Counted from the stretch's first letter, positions 10,859-22,372 are shown. The stretch is 64,000 nucleotides of DNA from Chalara sp. BL73 (GCA_918026815.1 CAKJVC010000095.1:1-64000); one strand, 5' to 3'. Notes: a model not told the origin generated them from the sequence alone. Made by a program: numbers and translations.

Positions 10859-11615
10859 GGTAAGCGTGCAGTTATTTATATAACTTAAGAGGTTTCCAGC
10901 AAGGGAATGCAAAGGTTTCCCATCATCGCCAGAAAGCACCACTTATACCAATGTAGCTCTGATTACCCGAAGTGGTAGGAGCCGAGCCGAGCCGAGTCCG
11001 CTGCAACTGGTGGTTGCGCTCGCTTGAACTCGTACCGTATAGGAAAGGGGTGGGTGGTTTCTGGGAGGCTATTGCACGTGATTGTTCCTTGATTTGTGGC
11101 TGACTCGACTCAGCGAGTCAGCGAGGATGCCGCTCACAGGGATCCCATGAGCCTGCTCGGCACCAGCGCTATGGTAGTGGGAGCTGTACCATGTTATGCT
11201 ACAGTGTGTGTGGCGCCCTGAAGCCCCCTGGAAGCCCCTAAACCCCATTCCCCCTCCCCCAACCCCGCACTCCCAATCTACCACCTAATCCCGCTTGGCA
11301 GCAGCCCCCCTCTTGGCAGCCACTGTTGCCGCCCCATCCTACGGAACATGACCAGAACATGATCAGAACAACACCATGGCATAGCCACTTCATTTGATCG
11401 ACACCTACCAATAACCCATGATTCATATTATCATTTTGTCATCTATCATATCTGACAGCTAGTATCATTGTATTTCATCCGGACAGGCCTTCCCCTCCTG
11501 ACCGTTCACATCCACATCCACAGAGTTACAAGCGTCCACTCTATTCTTGCATGTGTGTTTAGGTGTCTTCCTCCTTAACTGAGGCTTCACTCAGGACCCA
11601 GAAGCAGTGGTGACA
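10859..11615. promoter_or_regulatory. Divergent promoter of CoA ligase and bZIP gene
   Basis: This 757-bp spacer contains a GCCGA triplet run near 10980, an E-box CACGTG near 11085 and the TGACTCG inverted repeat at 11100-11121. No protein-coding signal was found. Confidence 0.55.
11100..11121. promoter_or_regulatory. Inverted repeat CTGACTCG / CGAGTCAG, putative bZIP operator
   Basis: Two perfect 8-bp arms (11100-11107 and 11114-11121) are separated by ACTCAG. TGACTC is the core recognised by AP-1/Gcn4-type bZIP proteins. The site lies about 245 bp upstream of the CoA ligase ATG and about 500 bp upstream of the bZIP ATG, which suggests autoregulation. Confidence 0.55.
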
Positions 11616-13411
11616 ATGTCCGGACTAGTGGTGAGCAACACCCAGAAAGACGCAGTGCCGCAAGCCCGGAAGGATCGCAAAAGAGCGACGGATCGGCTGG
11701 CTCAGCGAGAGCATCGCCGGCGCCAAAAGCTGTATGTGGAAGATCTCGAAAATCAGTTAAGGTTGTTGAAACAGGAGTCTACTACAAATCCAAATAGCAC
11801 GCTCTTGGAGGAAAATGAGCGGCTACGAAATGAGGTAGGTCTGGGCTATTGTCCTTATCTGTCAAAGAATTCAAGAACTGGCACTTATCAGTCCGCAAGG
11901 TCAAAGAACTCAGGGCTCTTCTCTCGGCTGTAGAGAATATTGTACAGGGCTTCCAGAAGCACTCACTTATGAATGATGGCTCGGCACAGCCAGTTCAGAC
12001 GCCTGTTTCCCTTTCAAAGGAGAACGAAATCGATGAGGCTAGAGACGCTAGTGTCTGTAGTACACCGCGAGACCAAGACAGCGTGCCTCTTGATACTCGC
12101 TTAAGCAGCTCCAGCGGGCAGCCTACTGTGATGGAAGAAGTTAGACAAGGCATGTGCGATGTAGGACCGCAGGTTATTTCAACATTTGAAGCAGATACCG
12201 ACCTCGACTTGGATCTCTATCCGCCCATTTACCAAGCCCCCGCAAACCCATCTGAACTCGCGGAAAATCCTAACCCCAGCGCAAGTGCGGTCTGGGACTG
12301 GTGGGGAATTAACCCCCCCAACCAAGAGCAATCTGGTCCCACCGGACACGAGCCATCTAGCGTACCGACATGGCTGACTACCTTCTTTGCACTTGGGTCG
12401 CTTTCCCCGTCTTCTCAGCTTCACGATCTTAGCAATCCACCGGAGCACGAAGACTTCATTCCCCAAGACCAGCAGAACAATACACATTTCTCACAATCGC
12501 AAGCTCACCAAGCAATATCAAACATCGGCCAGGTGAATACCCCTCACATGCCCCTCGTCAGCGCAAGTCGGTATCTAGAGACTTCAATAACACGGCCGGA
12601 CAAACCTACGACAAAGTCCCATTGCTCAAGCAAATCTAGCATTTCTTTTGATTCAAATGGATCAAAGCTTGAATTGCAAAGACATCGGACACTGTCCCAC
12701 GTCCCGATGCCCCCTATGGCGGAAGATATGTATATGCACGAAATGATCGAAAGAGCAAGATCCAATACCCTGTCAAGGCGCATGCTGCTTGATGCACCGA
12801 CCTTGGCCGATTTCCTGATTGATAATCCTACCAACGTACTGTCGGCAGATTTGAAGAGGTATCTTGAGCCGGTTCGGCGGTTGAGACGAATGGATGAGTA
12901 TCTAGGGACCTACTGGGTGTCGTACCTGCTTCTACGGGTAGGTATCTGGATCTAACCATCAGCCATAGCTGTGCTGATTGCCTCGGAATTTAGTGGCAAG
13001 TAAATCAAAGCGCGGAAGCGTTTGAAAGGATCCCCACCTGGTTCCGGCCGACTGACCTTCAGATGCATGTTGCGCACCCTATCGCGATAGACTTCATCGC
13101 CTGGTAAGCGCGATCCGAGCATTTTATATGACATTTCTATGCACATGCTAATTATCTACAGGCCATTGCTACGCGATGAGATTGTAAAGCTCTCAGAAAC
13201 GTCGCCAGAAAAGGTTCATGATGTTATGACCACTATTGGAGTGTATCTGGAGTTGGATCTCGGAGCAAGCATCGGGAATAACCCGGCAAACGAAGAAGTT
13301 CTGCACTCTGTTGTCTGTGACCTAAAGAACTGGAAGCTCGAAGAGGGGTTTTTTGAAATTTACCCACAGTGGAGGGGTATGTGTGAGCCGCCTGGCGATA
13401 TAACAACGTAA
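11616..13411 (+). CDS. bZIP transcription factor with C-terminal DUF3425 domain
   Basis: About 546 aa. Seen: a basic region KRATDRLAQREHRRRQ (residues about 25-40) followed by heptad-like YVEDLENQLRLLKQ and LLEENERLRNE, then a low-complexity middle, then the DUF3425 core (YLEPVRRLRRMDEYLGTYW, TWFRPTDLQMHVAHPIAIDFIAW, PLLRDEIVKL). The later introns are 12938-12993 and 13104-13161. The first intron lies between 11835 and 11891 and its exact edges are unsettled: donor GTAGGT with acceptor at 11875 gives a 41-nt intron, while donor GTCTGG with acceptor at 11891 gives 53 nt. Both keep the frame. The invariant basic-region Asn appears replaced (TDR). Known: this class acts as a DNA-binding regulator, often cluster-local. 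Its position and the TGACTCGC sites in neighbouring promoters make it the likely regulator of this cluster. Confidence 0.88.
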
Positions 13412-13507
13412 CCCACTTGTCAAGATATGCGTGATCACCTATTCATCATTTCATTTCTCGAAACCCCTGAATCTGGTGGTATCAACCATAGAACTAATTA
13501 AGGTATG

Positions 13508-15676
13508 CTAATGGTCCAAGAGTCTCGCATTGACATATTTCTCCTCTAAATAATATGCAAGGTCTCCCTGGTCCACTTCTACTTTTGTGAATCCATTGCC
13601 CATAAACTTAAAGCGATTGACGCTTCGATATTGCAGGTCATAGTCCTCGTATCTTGGCTCTTGCATCATGTTTCTCCAGTGCACAAGCGACCCGGGATAC
13701 TGCGCCGTAACTTTGCCATCGGGCTTGCCCTGGTTATACCAAGACCTGCACCCTGCGGTCCATACGCTGCTCGGGATTAGCAGATTCCTTGAAGATGCTC
13801 CAGAGGCGGGAATCACGAACCTCCGCTCTAGCCACTTATGTACGTGCTGGTTATACTCCTTCAGCACGCTCTTTTTCACGTCAATGGAGCGAATGTTCTC
13901 CGTCTGCAGCTTCCTGATCACTTTGCAGATGTAATTCTGTGCCGACTCAATCACCGTCACGAAAGATCCATGGCCGGCCGGGCAGTTAGGCCCCAAGGAC
14001 CCAACTACAGCGCCCAAGTCAGTACACAGGAGCAGATGGTCGAGGTAGAAAGGATAGGCTGGCTTACTGAGAAAATTGGGAAACCCGTGAGCGGCCAAAG
14101 CTAAATATGCCTCCGGAGTTGGGGTCCACTCCTCCGAAAGGGTCTTGCCACTCCTTCCGATTATCGGAAAGTAAGGGCGGAAGCTGACATCAAAACCGGT
14201 CGCGCAAATGATAACGTCGACCTCGTACTCCGTGCCGTCCTCGCAGCGGATCCCCTTCTCCGTGAATGTCGCAGCCCCAGACTCTGCGATCGTCACGTTC
14301 TCTGCCGTGAGCGCTTCGAGGAACCCTTCCCCTGGTCCAAGTCTGCGGCAACCCATCGGGAAGTCGGGGATGAGTCTTTTCATGAGAGCCGGGCTGTTTT
14401 TCAGCTTCTTGGCCATGCTTTCCTCCACCATCTATTCCACATTAGTATGGCCCAGCACCAAGCGGAAAGGTCAACAAACGTGTCTGCCAATCTTCTGGAA
14501 GGGGTGATCTCTCAGCATCGCGGGGAAGCTGCTGTTGATCTTGTTCTCGATGGATTTTCGGAACTCTAGATAGTGCTGGGGGTCATCGCGAAACTTTTGC
14601 TTTTGCTCTTCGGTGTCTAGAAGGGTTGTCAACTCGGAAGAACCATGGGTGAAGGCTGTCTGCGAAATTTGGCCTTGGGTCAAACTGACATGTGAAGTTC
14701 CCTCCAGCCTCATCGGTCCAGCCGTCGATAGCAAGCCCAGAGCTGACCCATTGAGGGGTTCTATAGAACGAAATGACCTGCGAAGCTTGTTTTTGTACAA
14801 CAGGAATGACTTGAACCGAGGATGCACCTGACCCGATGACACAAACTCGCTTTCCGGTGCAATCGATGCTGGTGTCGTAGTCGGCCGTGTGTGTGATTTC
14901 TCCTTTAAACTGCTCGCGGTTGGAGATATCGGGCCACTTCCATGTATTGAGTACCCCGATGTTTCCAATAAGGAAGTCTACTTCATCAATGACTTGCTCC
15001 TTTTCACCCGTTGGGAGAGTTTTTTCAATCGTCAGTCGCCACTTGGACAAGTCTTCAATCCACGCCGCTCGAACCACCTCGTGGCTTAATCTCATATACC
15101 TGTCTACGTAACCTTTCGAGCAGGCGAAGTCGCAATAGTATTTGCAGATCTCCGCTGCTGAAGAGTAGTACTTCGGCCATTCGGCTGACGGGTTGAATGA
15201 ATACTGGTACCCAGCAGATGGAACATCGCATCTACAGCCCGGATATTTATTTGCGTACCATACACCTCCTGGAGATGGATACCCTGCGGAGGCAATCAGG
15301 ATCATGCAACCAAATACATTAGCGCGGAAAAGATATGAGATTTATACACACTATCATACACAACGAGATCAATGTCGTCTCTAAACTCCTTCTCCTTTTT
15401 ATAACAAAACATGATGCCTGCAGAGCCGGCGCCTATGCAGGCTACCCGGATCTTGCGAGGTGCCCACATGATGTGCTCTCCAATGGTATATTGTGCATCA
15501 TCCCCAAGCTCGAGGGGTGTCTCCCCATTCTGATTGTTGAAGGTAAAGGAGTAGTCATCCTCTACTGGCGCTGAGGTAACTGGCGCGGAAGCTCCCGGAG
15601 GGATCTCGCCTTCCGGTACTGTGACAGGATAGCCATCGGCGGTAATCACTACAGCGCCATCTGCGTGAGGAGCCAT
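13508..15676 (-). CDS. Baeyer-Villiger flavin monooxygenase 1
   Basis: Four exons (15676-15352, 15283-14690, 14616-14480, 14431-13508) give 659 aa. Seen: FAD site GAGSAG at residues 82-87, then GGVWYANKYPGCRCDVPS; the BVMO fingerprint FxGxxxHTxx as FKGEITHTADYD; the NADP site GSGASS; and CATGFDVSFRP. Exon joins restore family sequence, for example GGNFTYTEEQKQKFRDDP across the intron at 14617-14689. Known role: NADPH- and O2-dependent insertion of oxygen next to a ketone, giving an ester or lactone. The roughly 70-residue N-terminal extension before the Rossmann motif is typical of long fungal BVMOs. The gene faces the MFS transporter across a promoter with two TGACTCGC sites. Substrate cannot be assigned; with the SDRs, hydrolase and CoA ligase nearby, a cyclic or methyl ketone is likely. 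Confidence 0.92.
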
Positions 15677-16320
15677 AGTAGATTAGGTGAAAAGTGGGCG
15701 GGAAGGCGACAAGGAAATAGGTCTGTTTGGTGCTACTTAAAGATAGTTAAAACTTGAGCAACCGTAATGGATAGGATATGACTTTTAAGCTTTTTATTTA
15801 CGCTTGCCATTCGTACACCTTCCATTGTTCGATAGTAACTTCGTCTATGGGGAGGAAATTGCCCTAGCTGTACTATGGTGAACCTCTACGTGGGGGGCGG
15901 CTCGATTCCTATTCGTAGCGCATCGCTGACTCGCAACTCTTGGTTTTCGATGACTCGCCCTCTCCACAGCACCACGGCGCACCGATGACTACAGAATCTT
16001 GCTCCCGCCCACAAAACGCCACTAACACGGGAACTTCGCGTCCACAGTGGCTTCCTTCATATTGGGAATCATGAGGCCCAGGGTTTTTCCACCCGGTGGA
16101 GTGTCATCTAAAAGGAAGAGTCATTATTATTCAAGTCCTCTAATATTCTCGGCTATTTATTGATCCTCAGGGTGCTCTTTTCTATTGATTACCGACCGGG
16201 GCCTATCGAATTTTTTGTTTAAAAAATTTGGATTGGAGGCTCCCTGGCTCTTCTTGGTCTACTGCCTGTTCAACCTACCGCCCCTCTCCTTGCTCGAGTG
16301 TGAGACTCGTTATTGTCGCC
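15677..16320. promoter_or_regulatory. Divergent promoter of BVMO1 and MFS transporter with two TGACTCGC sites
   Basis: TGACTCGC occurs at 15927-15934 and again at 15951-15958, both on the plus strand, 251-282 bp upstream of the BVMO1 ATG. The second copy extends to TGACTCGCCC. No coding signal was found in the 644-bp spacer. Confidence 0.6.
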
Positions 16321-18002
16321 ATGGGTAGTTCGGATAAACTGAAAGAGACGGCCGAAGCGCTTCACGTAGAGATGAGCCAGCCTACAAGACAATCTGAGCT
16401 GGCCGCCCAGCATCTGGCCCACGAAAAATCTCTATCATTCTGGCAAACTCTTCGCATCTACTGGAGAGCTACCCTCTGGATCTTATACGGTCAACTGGTC
16501 GTTTTTGGATACGGTATTGATGGCATCATTGCCGGCTACCTCTTAGCCATTCCAAGATTTCGGTGCCTCTATCCCGCTGAATGGTTGTTTCGTTGCTAAC
16601 CCATCGCAGTCAGGACTATGGGGAGAGTTATATCGTCGGGGGCGCTACAGCTTATATCATTCCTGCAACCTGGCAATCCCTTTATGGAGGCGTATCCCAG
16701 TTGACTGCCATCATCGGGGCGCTGGTCACCGGAATCCTTGCCGATAAGATTGGGAGAAAACCCACCAACATTCTCTTCTGCGTCATTTCTATTGGCGGCG
16801 TGGCCGGCCAATTCTGGTCCAACGGGAGTCTCGGCATCTTGACCGCGGGCAAGGCTATCAATGGGTTCTCTATTGGCTCCTGGCTCGTCCTGGGGCCCCT
16901 TTACGCATCAGAGGTTGCGCCTTTAAAACTCCGAGGCTGGCTGACGTCTATGACGAACATCATCCAGTTCTCTGGCGTTTTGCTCTTCACGGGCATCATA
17001 TACGTGATCGGATCTTGGGATCATCGAAATTCGTATCTAATCCTCTTCGCCTGCCAATGGATCGTGCCAGCGTTCGTGCTCCTCACCATTGTTTTCTGGC
17101 CCGAATCCCCCATCTGGCTATGCCGAGTCGGCAGGGTCGAAGACGCGGAGAAATCCCTTCAAAGAATCCACGGGACTAAGGGAGGTATACCGATCGATGC
17201 TATCCTGGCCGATATCCAAGAAACGGTACAACACGAGAGGGCTGTAAAAGAGGAAGAAAAAACTCTCAGCTATCTCGAATGCTTCAAGGGTACTGATAGA
17301 AGGCGAACTATCATTTGCATGTTCGTCTACGGCTGTCAGTATCTCTCTGGTATTGTTTTCGTTCTCGGCTATCAGAGCTACTACTACCAGCTTATTGGAT
17401 ACTCCGCCAAAAAGTCCTTCCTCCTCGGGATGCTTAACAATGTTTGCCAATTTATTGCAAACACCCTGTCGTGGTTCCTCATCGCTGTCTATGGGCGAAG
17501 ACCTTTGATAGTCTGGGGTCAGCTCATTTGCGCCATCTGCTTGTTCATTATTGGCGGCGCTACCGTACCGGCCACCTCGGCTTCATACTTGGTTGCCGCG
17601 TGCTTCATGTTTGCTTGGGGCTTCTTTTACCAGCTGACCTTGGGTACCGTGGCATGGTCTGTCGTTGCAGAGCTCGCATCTCTCCGCTTAAAGTCTCGGA
17701 CCCAAGGGCTCTCAAATCTTGTGTTGTGCGTTATACAGTGGCTTGTCGGCTTTGTATTCCCGTACATGTTCAACCCAGATGCAGGAAATCTCGGGGGCAA
17801 GGTTGGCTTCGTGTTCGGAACCACCACATTCTTAGGTTTCGTTGGTGTCTTTTTCATGCTCCCAGAGTCGAAGAACCGTACCTCGCGAGAACTTGACGAG
17901 CTTTTTGAAAAGAAAATCAGTGCCAGGCACTTCGCCACCACTAAAACTTCCGTTGAAGAGGAGGTTGAGGAGTCCCAAAAGGCACAGCCCCGACAAGTTT
18001 GA
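16321..18002 (+). CDS. MFS transporter, sugar-porter (alpha-glucoside permease-like) family
   Basis: Two exons (16321-16562 and 16610-18002) give 544 aa with about 12 hydrophobic segments. Seen: the cytoplasmic loop signature LADKIGRKP after helix 2, PESPIWLCRVGR after helix 6 (the sugar-porter PESPR-like motif), a YGRRPL repeat of the loop motif in the second half, and PESKNRT near the C-terminus. The intron has an unusual donor (GTGCCT) but a perfect CTAAC branch site and CAG acceptor, and splicing restores AIPRFRQDYGESY. Known role: proton-coupled import of sugars across the plasma membrane. In catabolic clusters such carriers may bring in glycosides or other substrates. Its position head-to-head with BVMO1 suggests co-expression. 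Confidence 0.9.
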
Positions 18003-18432
18003 GACTAGTTGTTGGAAAATCTGTTATAGTGAATCGACCCCTCTCGCTTTTGAAAACTTAGAGTTTAAGAGGAGGAAGCTGCAATCTATGGAGTCTTTTG
18101 TCTTGAATAACTCTAGCTAGATGTCTGCTGGAATATTACAATCTTGTCTTGTTGTCAATTAATAATTTTCTTTTATGATTTGAATTACGGTCCTCGATTG
18201 ATCGTATACCAATGGAGAGGTGGGATTTGTCAGAGAGACCTCTTGAATCGCAAGAACAATATGCGTCATCTTTGCAACGCAGTCAAATTAATCTACGGCC
18301 CAGTATCACACATGGGAACATTTCCCTCTAGAATGGCCGTATATCTCGGGCTAAATCCTACACTCTAAACGTTATTTTTAAGCCTGCTCGAATCTCACTC
18401 CCACTATTTACGGTGATTCTAGAAATAAACGT
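18003..18432. other. Convergent 3' spacer
   Basis: Lies between the MFS gene and the minus-strand hydrolase. It probably holds the 3' untranslated regions; nothing else was seen. Confidence 0.4.
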
Positions 18433-19819
18433 CTAGTATTCTCGTCTAAGCCCAATAGCTGACTTCGTAAACTTCTTGACAATCCAATCGACCTGCAACA
18501 AAATCCCTCTCATCGCTTGGACGGCTTCTTCACTCTTTCTGACATCCGACGTTTTATTCCGGGGCATCCCATACGCAAAATCAGTAAGCGGCCATGCGTG
18601 CAACTTCAGCGGCTCCATGCAGATTTCTAAGTCATCATACTGATCCTGCCGTTCGTCAGATTTTTATCCTGAACCATAGTAATCTCGGTAACATGGGCTT
18701 TCCTTACCGCCTCTATGTTCTTGGCCAAGGTTATTATATCAGATGCAAAGCACTCAAACTCTCCTGCGATAATAAAACTGCTCCTGGGAAGTATATCTCC
18801 CCATTGCGTACCTTCACTTAGCAATTCCGTGTATTCGTCGAGTTGTTGTGACGGCCCAAGATACTGCTGAGCCCAACGATCCAACGTTTGCTTGTCCAGA
18901 CAATCGAACGAAGAGTTCCTCACTACGGACGGATTGCCATTCTTCAAGTCAACCCACGGGCTGACTAGGACCAAAAGATCAGGAAATTTTGGTTCTAGGC
19001 AGGGCTGGATCTTCGGGTTGGGCTTATGGAGGTGTTTTAAAAGGGACAGGCAAAGATGTGCACCTGCCGAGTCGCCAGAGAGAATAATTGGCTTTCCTTT
19101 TGACGAGACGTGGGAGTATGCAGCCGAGATCTGTCCTAGTGCAGTTGGATATTGTGCTTCTGGAGAAAGACCATATTCCACGCTGAGGACGCTGCAGCTT
19201 ATTCCTCTTCCTTGAAGCTCTGTCGCCATTCTTAGCAAATATTGAGAATTTCCTGACGAAGAACCAGACGTGAAGCCACCACCGTGAATGTAAAATATAG
19301 TGAAATCAGCATCGCGGAGTTGGGGAACCCAGACAGCTTTAAAATTTTTCCCAGTAACCTTGATATTGCCTTTAGAAATATACTTTTGAAATTCCCGTTA
19401 TAGGACTCCTTACCTCCAGGACCTTCGCCCCCTTCTGTAGTAACTCTAGATATCCATCGAGAGTTGAAGATATATCCTCCTTTTCCCTTGTCGCCAGCCG
19501 AAATTGTCGAAAATCAAGAGAAGAAGCAAGCCTGAAACGAAATAACTCGTTGACACAAGATACGTCTAGAAAGCGATATAGTTGCTTACCAGCGTATTAT
19601 ATGGTTACGGATGAGATCGACTCGTGACGGGCAGCGCTCCTTACGGACACGACGGAAAAAGTATTCGAAATAGGTACGTGGGATTACGTATGCTTAGCTA
19701 GAATTAACGAAAAGGTAAGGCAGAGTTAAGGAATTTAACTGGTGTGCCCTACCTGGGATGGCATAATATGTGACCCTGAGGACAATTCTCTGCCACAAGT
19801 CAAGAGAGGTATCGGTCAT
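18433..19819 (-). CDS. HSL-type alpha/beta hydrolase (esterase/lactonase-like)
   Basis: Five exons (19819-19753, 19692-19590, 19531-19414, 19358-18708, 18645-18433) give 383 aa. Seen: oxyanion-hole HGGG at residues 121-124, nucleophile elbow GDSAG at 191-195 (Ser193), ECFASD in the acid region and catalytic His in LKLHAWP (about residue 329) in the last exon. The start MTDTSLDLWQRIV and two short upstream exons were recovered from splice consensus, and all phases close. The last intron (18646-18707) has donor GTAAGG, branch CTGAC and acceptor CAG; without it the frame stops before the catalytic His. Known role: ester hydrolysis by the hormone-sensitive-lipase family. Inference: it opens the ester or lactone made by a neighbouring BVMO. 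The promoter has TGACTCGCC about 190 bp upstream. Confidence 0.88.
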
Positions 19820-20136
19820 TTTGGTGAGTAGATGGTGGCGAGAGGGTTTTCGGACGCCGAGATAACGCCCTCAAATGTATCGATAAGAAAGACAATATTT
19901 GCTCATGGACAACCTAGTACACTAGTCTGAGACGTCCGAGCTAACCGACACCTCTAATAAACGGAACTTTGTCAGTTTCTGGAGCCACTTAAAATCTAGG
20001 CGCCGTCGGCGAGTCAGTTTGGGAGGCGGAGAATGATGCCGGGAAAAGGGAAAGGACGAATATAGTCTAATTCACATCCCATCATTTGGCTTATCATGAT
20101 AATAAATTCAATACATTATAGTCATAATTAAGGTTA
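19820..20136. promoter_or_regulatory. Promoter of the alpha/beta hydrolase with one TGACTCGCC site
   Basis: GGCGAGTCA at 20008-20016 reads TGACTCGCC on the minus strand, the transcribed direction of the hydrolase, about 190 bp upstream of its ATG. The rest is the 3' flank of the SDR gene. Confidence 0.55.
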
Positions 20137-21039
20137 TCATGTGACTTTCAATATCAACCTTGATACACAGGTACTAATGGCTTCCTCCACCTCTATGTAA
20201 GTCTGTCCCTGGACCCATATGCACTTGCCATTGACATAGTGCAACGGCTTAACAACAAGGTCTGCAACGGCAAGTGCAATATCGTAGCTAGAGCTTGCAG
20301 GCGTATGCCTGGTTAAGTTTTGGTCTATTCTGCTGGTCATTGGGGTTACTGTGAACCAGGGCGCCACCATCGATATTGAAATTTGGTTTCCTATACAATC
20401 GCTACGCTGGGAGACTCCCCGTACTAGCCCCAGAACAGCATGCTTCGACGCGCAGTATATCGGTTGTGTAGAGACTGGGATATACGAAGCAGCTAATCCC
20501 ATAACCACAATCCTGCCACCAGCAATTTTGTTTTTCTTCATGTAGTGAACGGACAGCTTTGTTCCGTACATAACTCCATTAAAATTGACATCCATAATCA
20601 TATTTGGCGGGCATTTGAGCCCCATCCCGGTGTCTTCGTCAACTTCATCTGCTAGAAAGTTGAACAGAACCTGGTTGGAGGCTTGACGGACTTCCTCTTC
20701 TTCGGGATCTCCCGCCAAAATAATCTCGGGGTCGATACCGGCATTGCAGACAACAACATCAATTCTGCCGTATGTTGAATATGCTTCTGCGAAAAGCCGC
20801 TTTTGATCTTCCCAAGAAGTAACATCACACTTAATGAAAACAGCACCGTGGCCAATGGTCTCCGCCGCTTTGCTTCCCGAGCCTTCGTCACGGTCTACAA
20901 TGATAACCCGCGCTCCTGATTTTGCAAACATTTCTGCCGTGGCATGGCCAATCCCGCTAGCTGCCCCAGTGACAAGGACCAACTTGCGCTCCATCACTGT
21001 ACTGAGCTCCTCCAGCATTGGCGGTTGAAGCTGCAACAT
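20137..21039 (-). CDS. Classical short-chain dehydrogenase/reductase
   Basis: Single-exon, 300-aa SDR; the start was chosen at the ATG at 21039 (MLQLQPP), because the upstream in-frame extension has no family similarity. Seen: cofactor motif TGAASGIG, acidic residue after strand 2 (IIVDRDEG, favouring NAD), CNAGID, and the active-site tetrad elements IVVMGLAASY and YCASK. The length is slightly above the 250-aa norm because of an acidic insert after CNAG and a C-terminal extension. Known role: NAD(P)-dependent oxidation of a secondary alcohol or the reverse. Inference: it could supply the ketone substrate of a BVMO. It is divergent from the next SDR across 382 bp. I saw no TGACTCG in that spacer. 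Confidence 0.88.
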   Translation of the reverse strand: MLQLQPPMLEELSTVMERKLVLVTGAASGIGHATAEMFAKSGARVIIVDRDEGSGSKAAETIGHGAVFIKCDVTSWEDQKRLFAEAYSTYGRIDVVVCNAGIDPEIILAGDPEEEEVRQASNQVLFNFLADEVDEDTGMGLKCPPNMIMDVNFNGVMYGTKLSVHYMKKNKIAGGRIVVMGLAASYIPVSTQPIYCASKHAVLGLVRGVSQRSDCIGNQISISMVAPWFTVTPMTSRIDQNLTRHTPASSSYDIALAVADLVVKPLHYVNGKCIWVQGQTYIEVEEAISTCVSRLILKVT

Positions 21040-21421
21040 GTTGTGGGATGGTGACAAGCTGAATACTAAGGTAGAATGACAGAAAATAGATGAACAAAAG
21101 GGGTTAAAAATAAACCATGCACACTTGGGAGCGACATTGGCTCTTGAAATGGTGGCCTGTGTCAACTGTTCTGTGGTGGGGAGGGCAGCAATTGATCGTG
21201 CTCCAACGCCACCCCCACTAGACAAGAACTAGCTGACTAGAGGGATAGCTGTCAGCTCCCCATCAAAGATTGGCCTCTGCAGCTTCGTCATGCTCAAGCA
21301 GCACTCAAGTCGTGCAAAGAGATGGTCATATTGTAGTAGGTAAAGTTCTTGGGATCTTTAGAGTCTTTGAAATTTTCTCTAGACTACCACATTGTAGTTA
21401 ATCCATGATATATCGCGCATC
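21040..21421. promoter_or_regulatory. Divergent promoter of two SDR genes
   Basis: A 382-bp spacer between two oppositely transcribed dehydrogenases. I found CTGACTAG but no TGACTCG. CA/CCCC-rich segments near 21180-21220 are the only other notable feature. Confidence 0.4.
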
Positions 21422-22372
21422 ATGTCTCCAAGTCTAAATCTCTCATCTCTGCGCGACAAGGTTGCTATTATTACAGGAGCTGGCGGTGGACTAGGTCGAG
21501 AATATGCCTTGCTTCTGGCGGCGTACGGCGCAAAAGTGGTGGTGAATGACTATGGCGGGACACTGGATGGTAGGAGGGGGACAATTTCACGCGCTCAAAG
21601 TGTGGTGGACGAGATTACTGCAAATGGTGGGACAGCAGTTGCCGACGGACACGACGTCTCTCAGCAATCTGAAGTCATTGCAATTGTCAATGATGCTGTC
21701 GCAAACTTCGGGACTGTGCATATCTTGGTCAACAACGCTGGTACAGCGGGAGCGATGAGCACGCACGATAATGTTAATATCCAATCTTTCACTCGCGTTT
21801 GGGAGATTGCGGCGCTGGGCTCAATTCTGATGCTGAGCGCAGTGTACCCCATCATGCAGAAGCAAAGTTTTGGTCGTATTATCAACACCTCATCGGATTC
21901 GATATATGGGCTTGGAGCTGGCGGCGATGCGGGGTATTGCTCATCCAAAGGCGCCGTCTTTGCCATGACGCGGGACCTTGGCAAGTTTTCGGCCCAGCAT
22001 GGCATTAAAATCAACGGTATTCTCCCCTCAGCAGCTTCGAGAATGTCAGATCTGTCGCCAACTATCAAGCGTATCACAAGGGAATACTTCCCCGCCGCCT
22101 TGGTTGCTCCATTTGTCTGCGCCTTGGCCGCGGATGAGTGCCCGGTGTCCGGCGAGCTTTTCAGTGTTGGCGGTGGAAGGGCTGCGCGGACATCCCTTGT
22201 GACGTTCCCTGGACATTCAAAGGAGGAAACTGCGGAAGGCTACATCGCTCATTTCGATGAGGTTATGGGTAAGATGGAGGATGCATACGTGCCTTCGGAT
22301 TGCTTGGATCAAGCCTCCTATGCAATCAAGCATGCGACGGGAATAGATCTAGGCAAAATTGACCTGAACTAA
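21422..22372 (+). CDS. SDR resembling the dehydrogenase domain of peroxisomal multifunctional enzyme type 2
   Basis: Single-exon 316-aa protein. Seen: TGAGGGLGREYALLLAAYGAKVVVND with the NDxGG-type loop (NDYGGTLDG), NNAGTAG, INTSSDS and YCSSK, followed by a roughly 100-residue C-terminal extension. This pattern matches the SDR unit of MFE-2/17beta-HSD4 proteins, which oxidise 3-hydroxyacyl-CoA in peroxisomal beta-oxidation. Here it stands alone, without the hydratase or sterol-carrier domains. No PTS1 is present (ends KIDLN). Inference: a dedicated hydroxyacyl-CoA or hydroxysteroid-type dehydrogenase in the same pathway as the PTS1-tagged CoA ligase. The family is certain, but the acyl-CoA role rests on resemblance only. 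Confidence 0.85.
   Translation: MSPSLNLSSLRDKVAIITGAGGGLGREYALLLAAYGAKVVVNDYGGTLDGRRGTISRAQSVVDEITANGGTAVADGHDVSQQSEVIAIVNDAVANFGTVHILVNNAGTAGAMSTHDNVNIQSFTRVWEIAALGSILMLSAVYPIMQKQSFGRIINTSSDSIYGLGAGGDAGYCSSKGAVFAMTRDLGKFSAQHGIKINGILPSAASRMSDLSPTIKRITREYFPAALVAPFVCALAADECPVSGELFSVGGGRAARTSLVTFPGHSKEETAEGYIAHFDEVMGKMEDAYVPSDCLDQASYAIKHATGIDLGKIDLN

Noticed and set aside
11835..11891. Considered splitting the bZIP basic-leucine zipper and DUF3425 parts into two genes.
   Set aside because: The second part has no credible start and continues the zipper in frame once a 41- or 53-nt intron is removed.
18642..18671. A 23-bp insertion flanked by CAGGAT repeats seemed to truncate the alpha/beta hydrolase before its catalytic His.
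   Set aside because: A 62-nt intron (18646-18707) with donor GTAAGG, branch CTGAC and acceptor CAG removes the segment in phase and joins AKNIEA to DQYDDLEICMEPLK with LHAWP intact.
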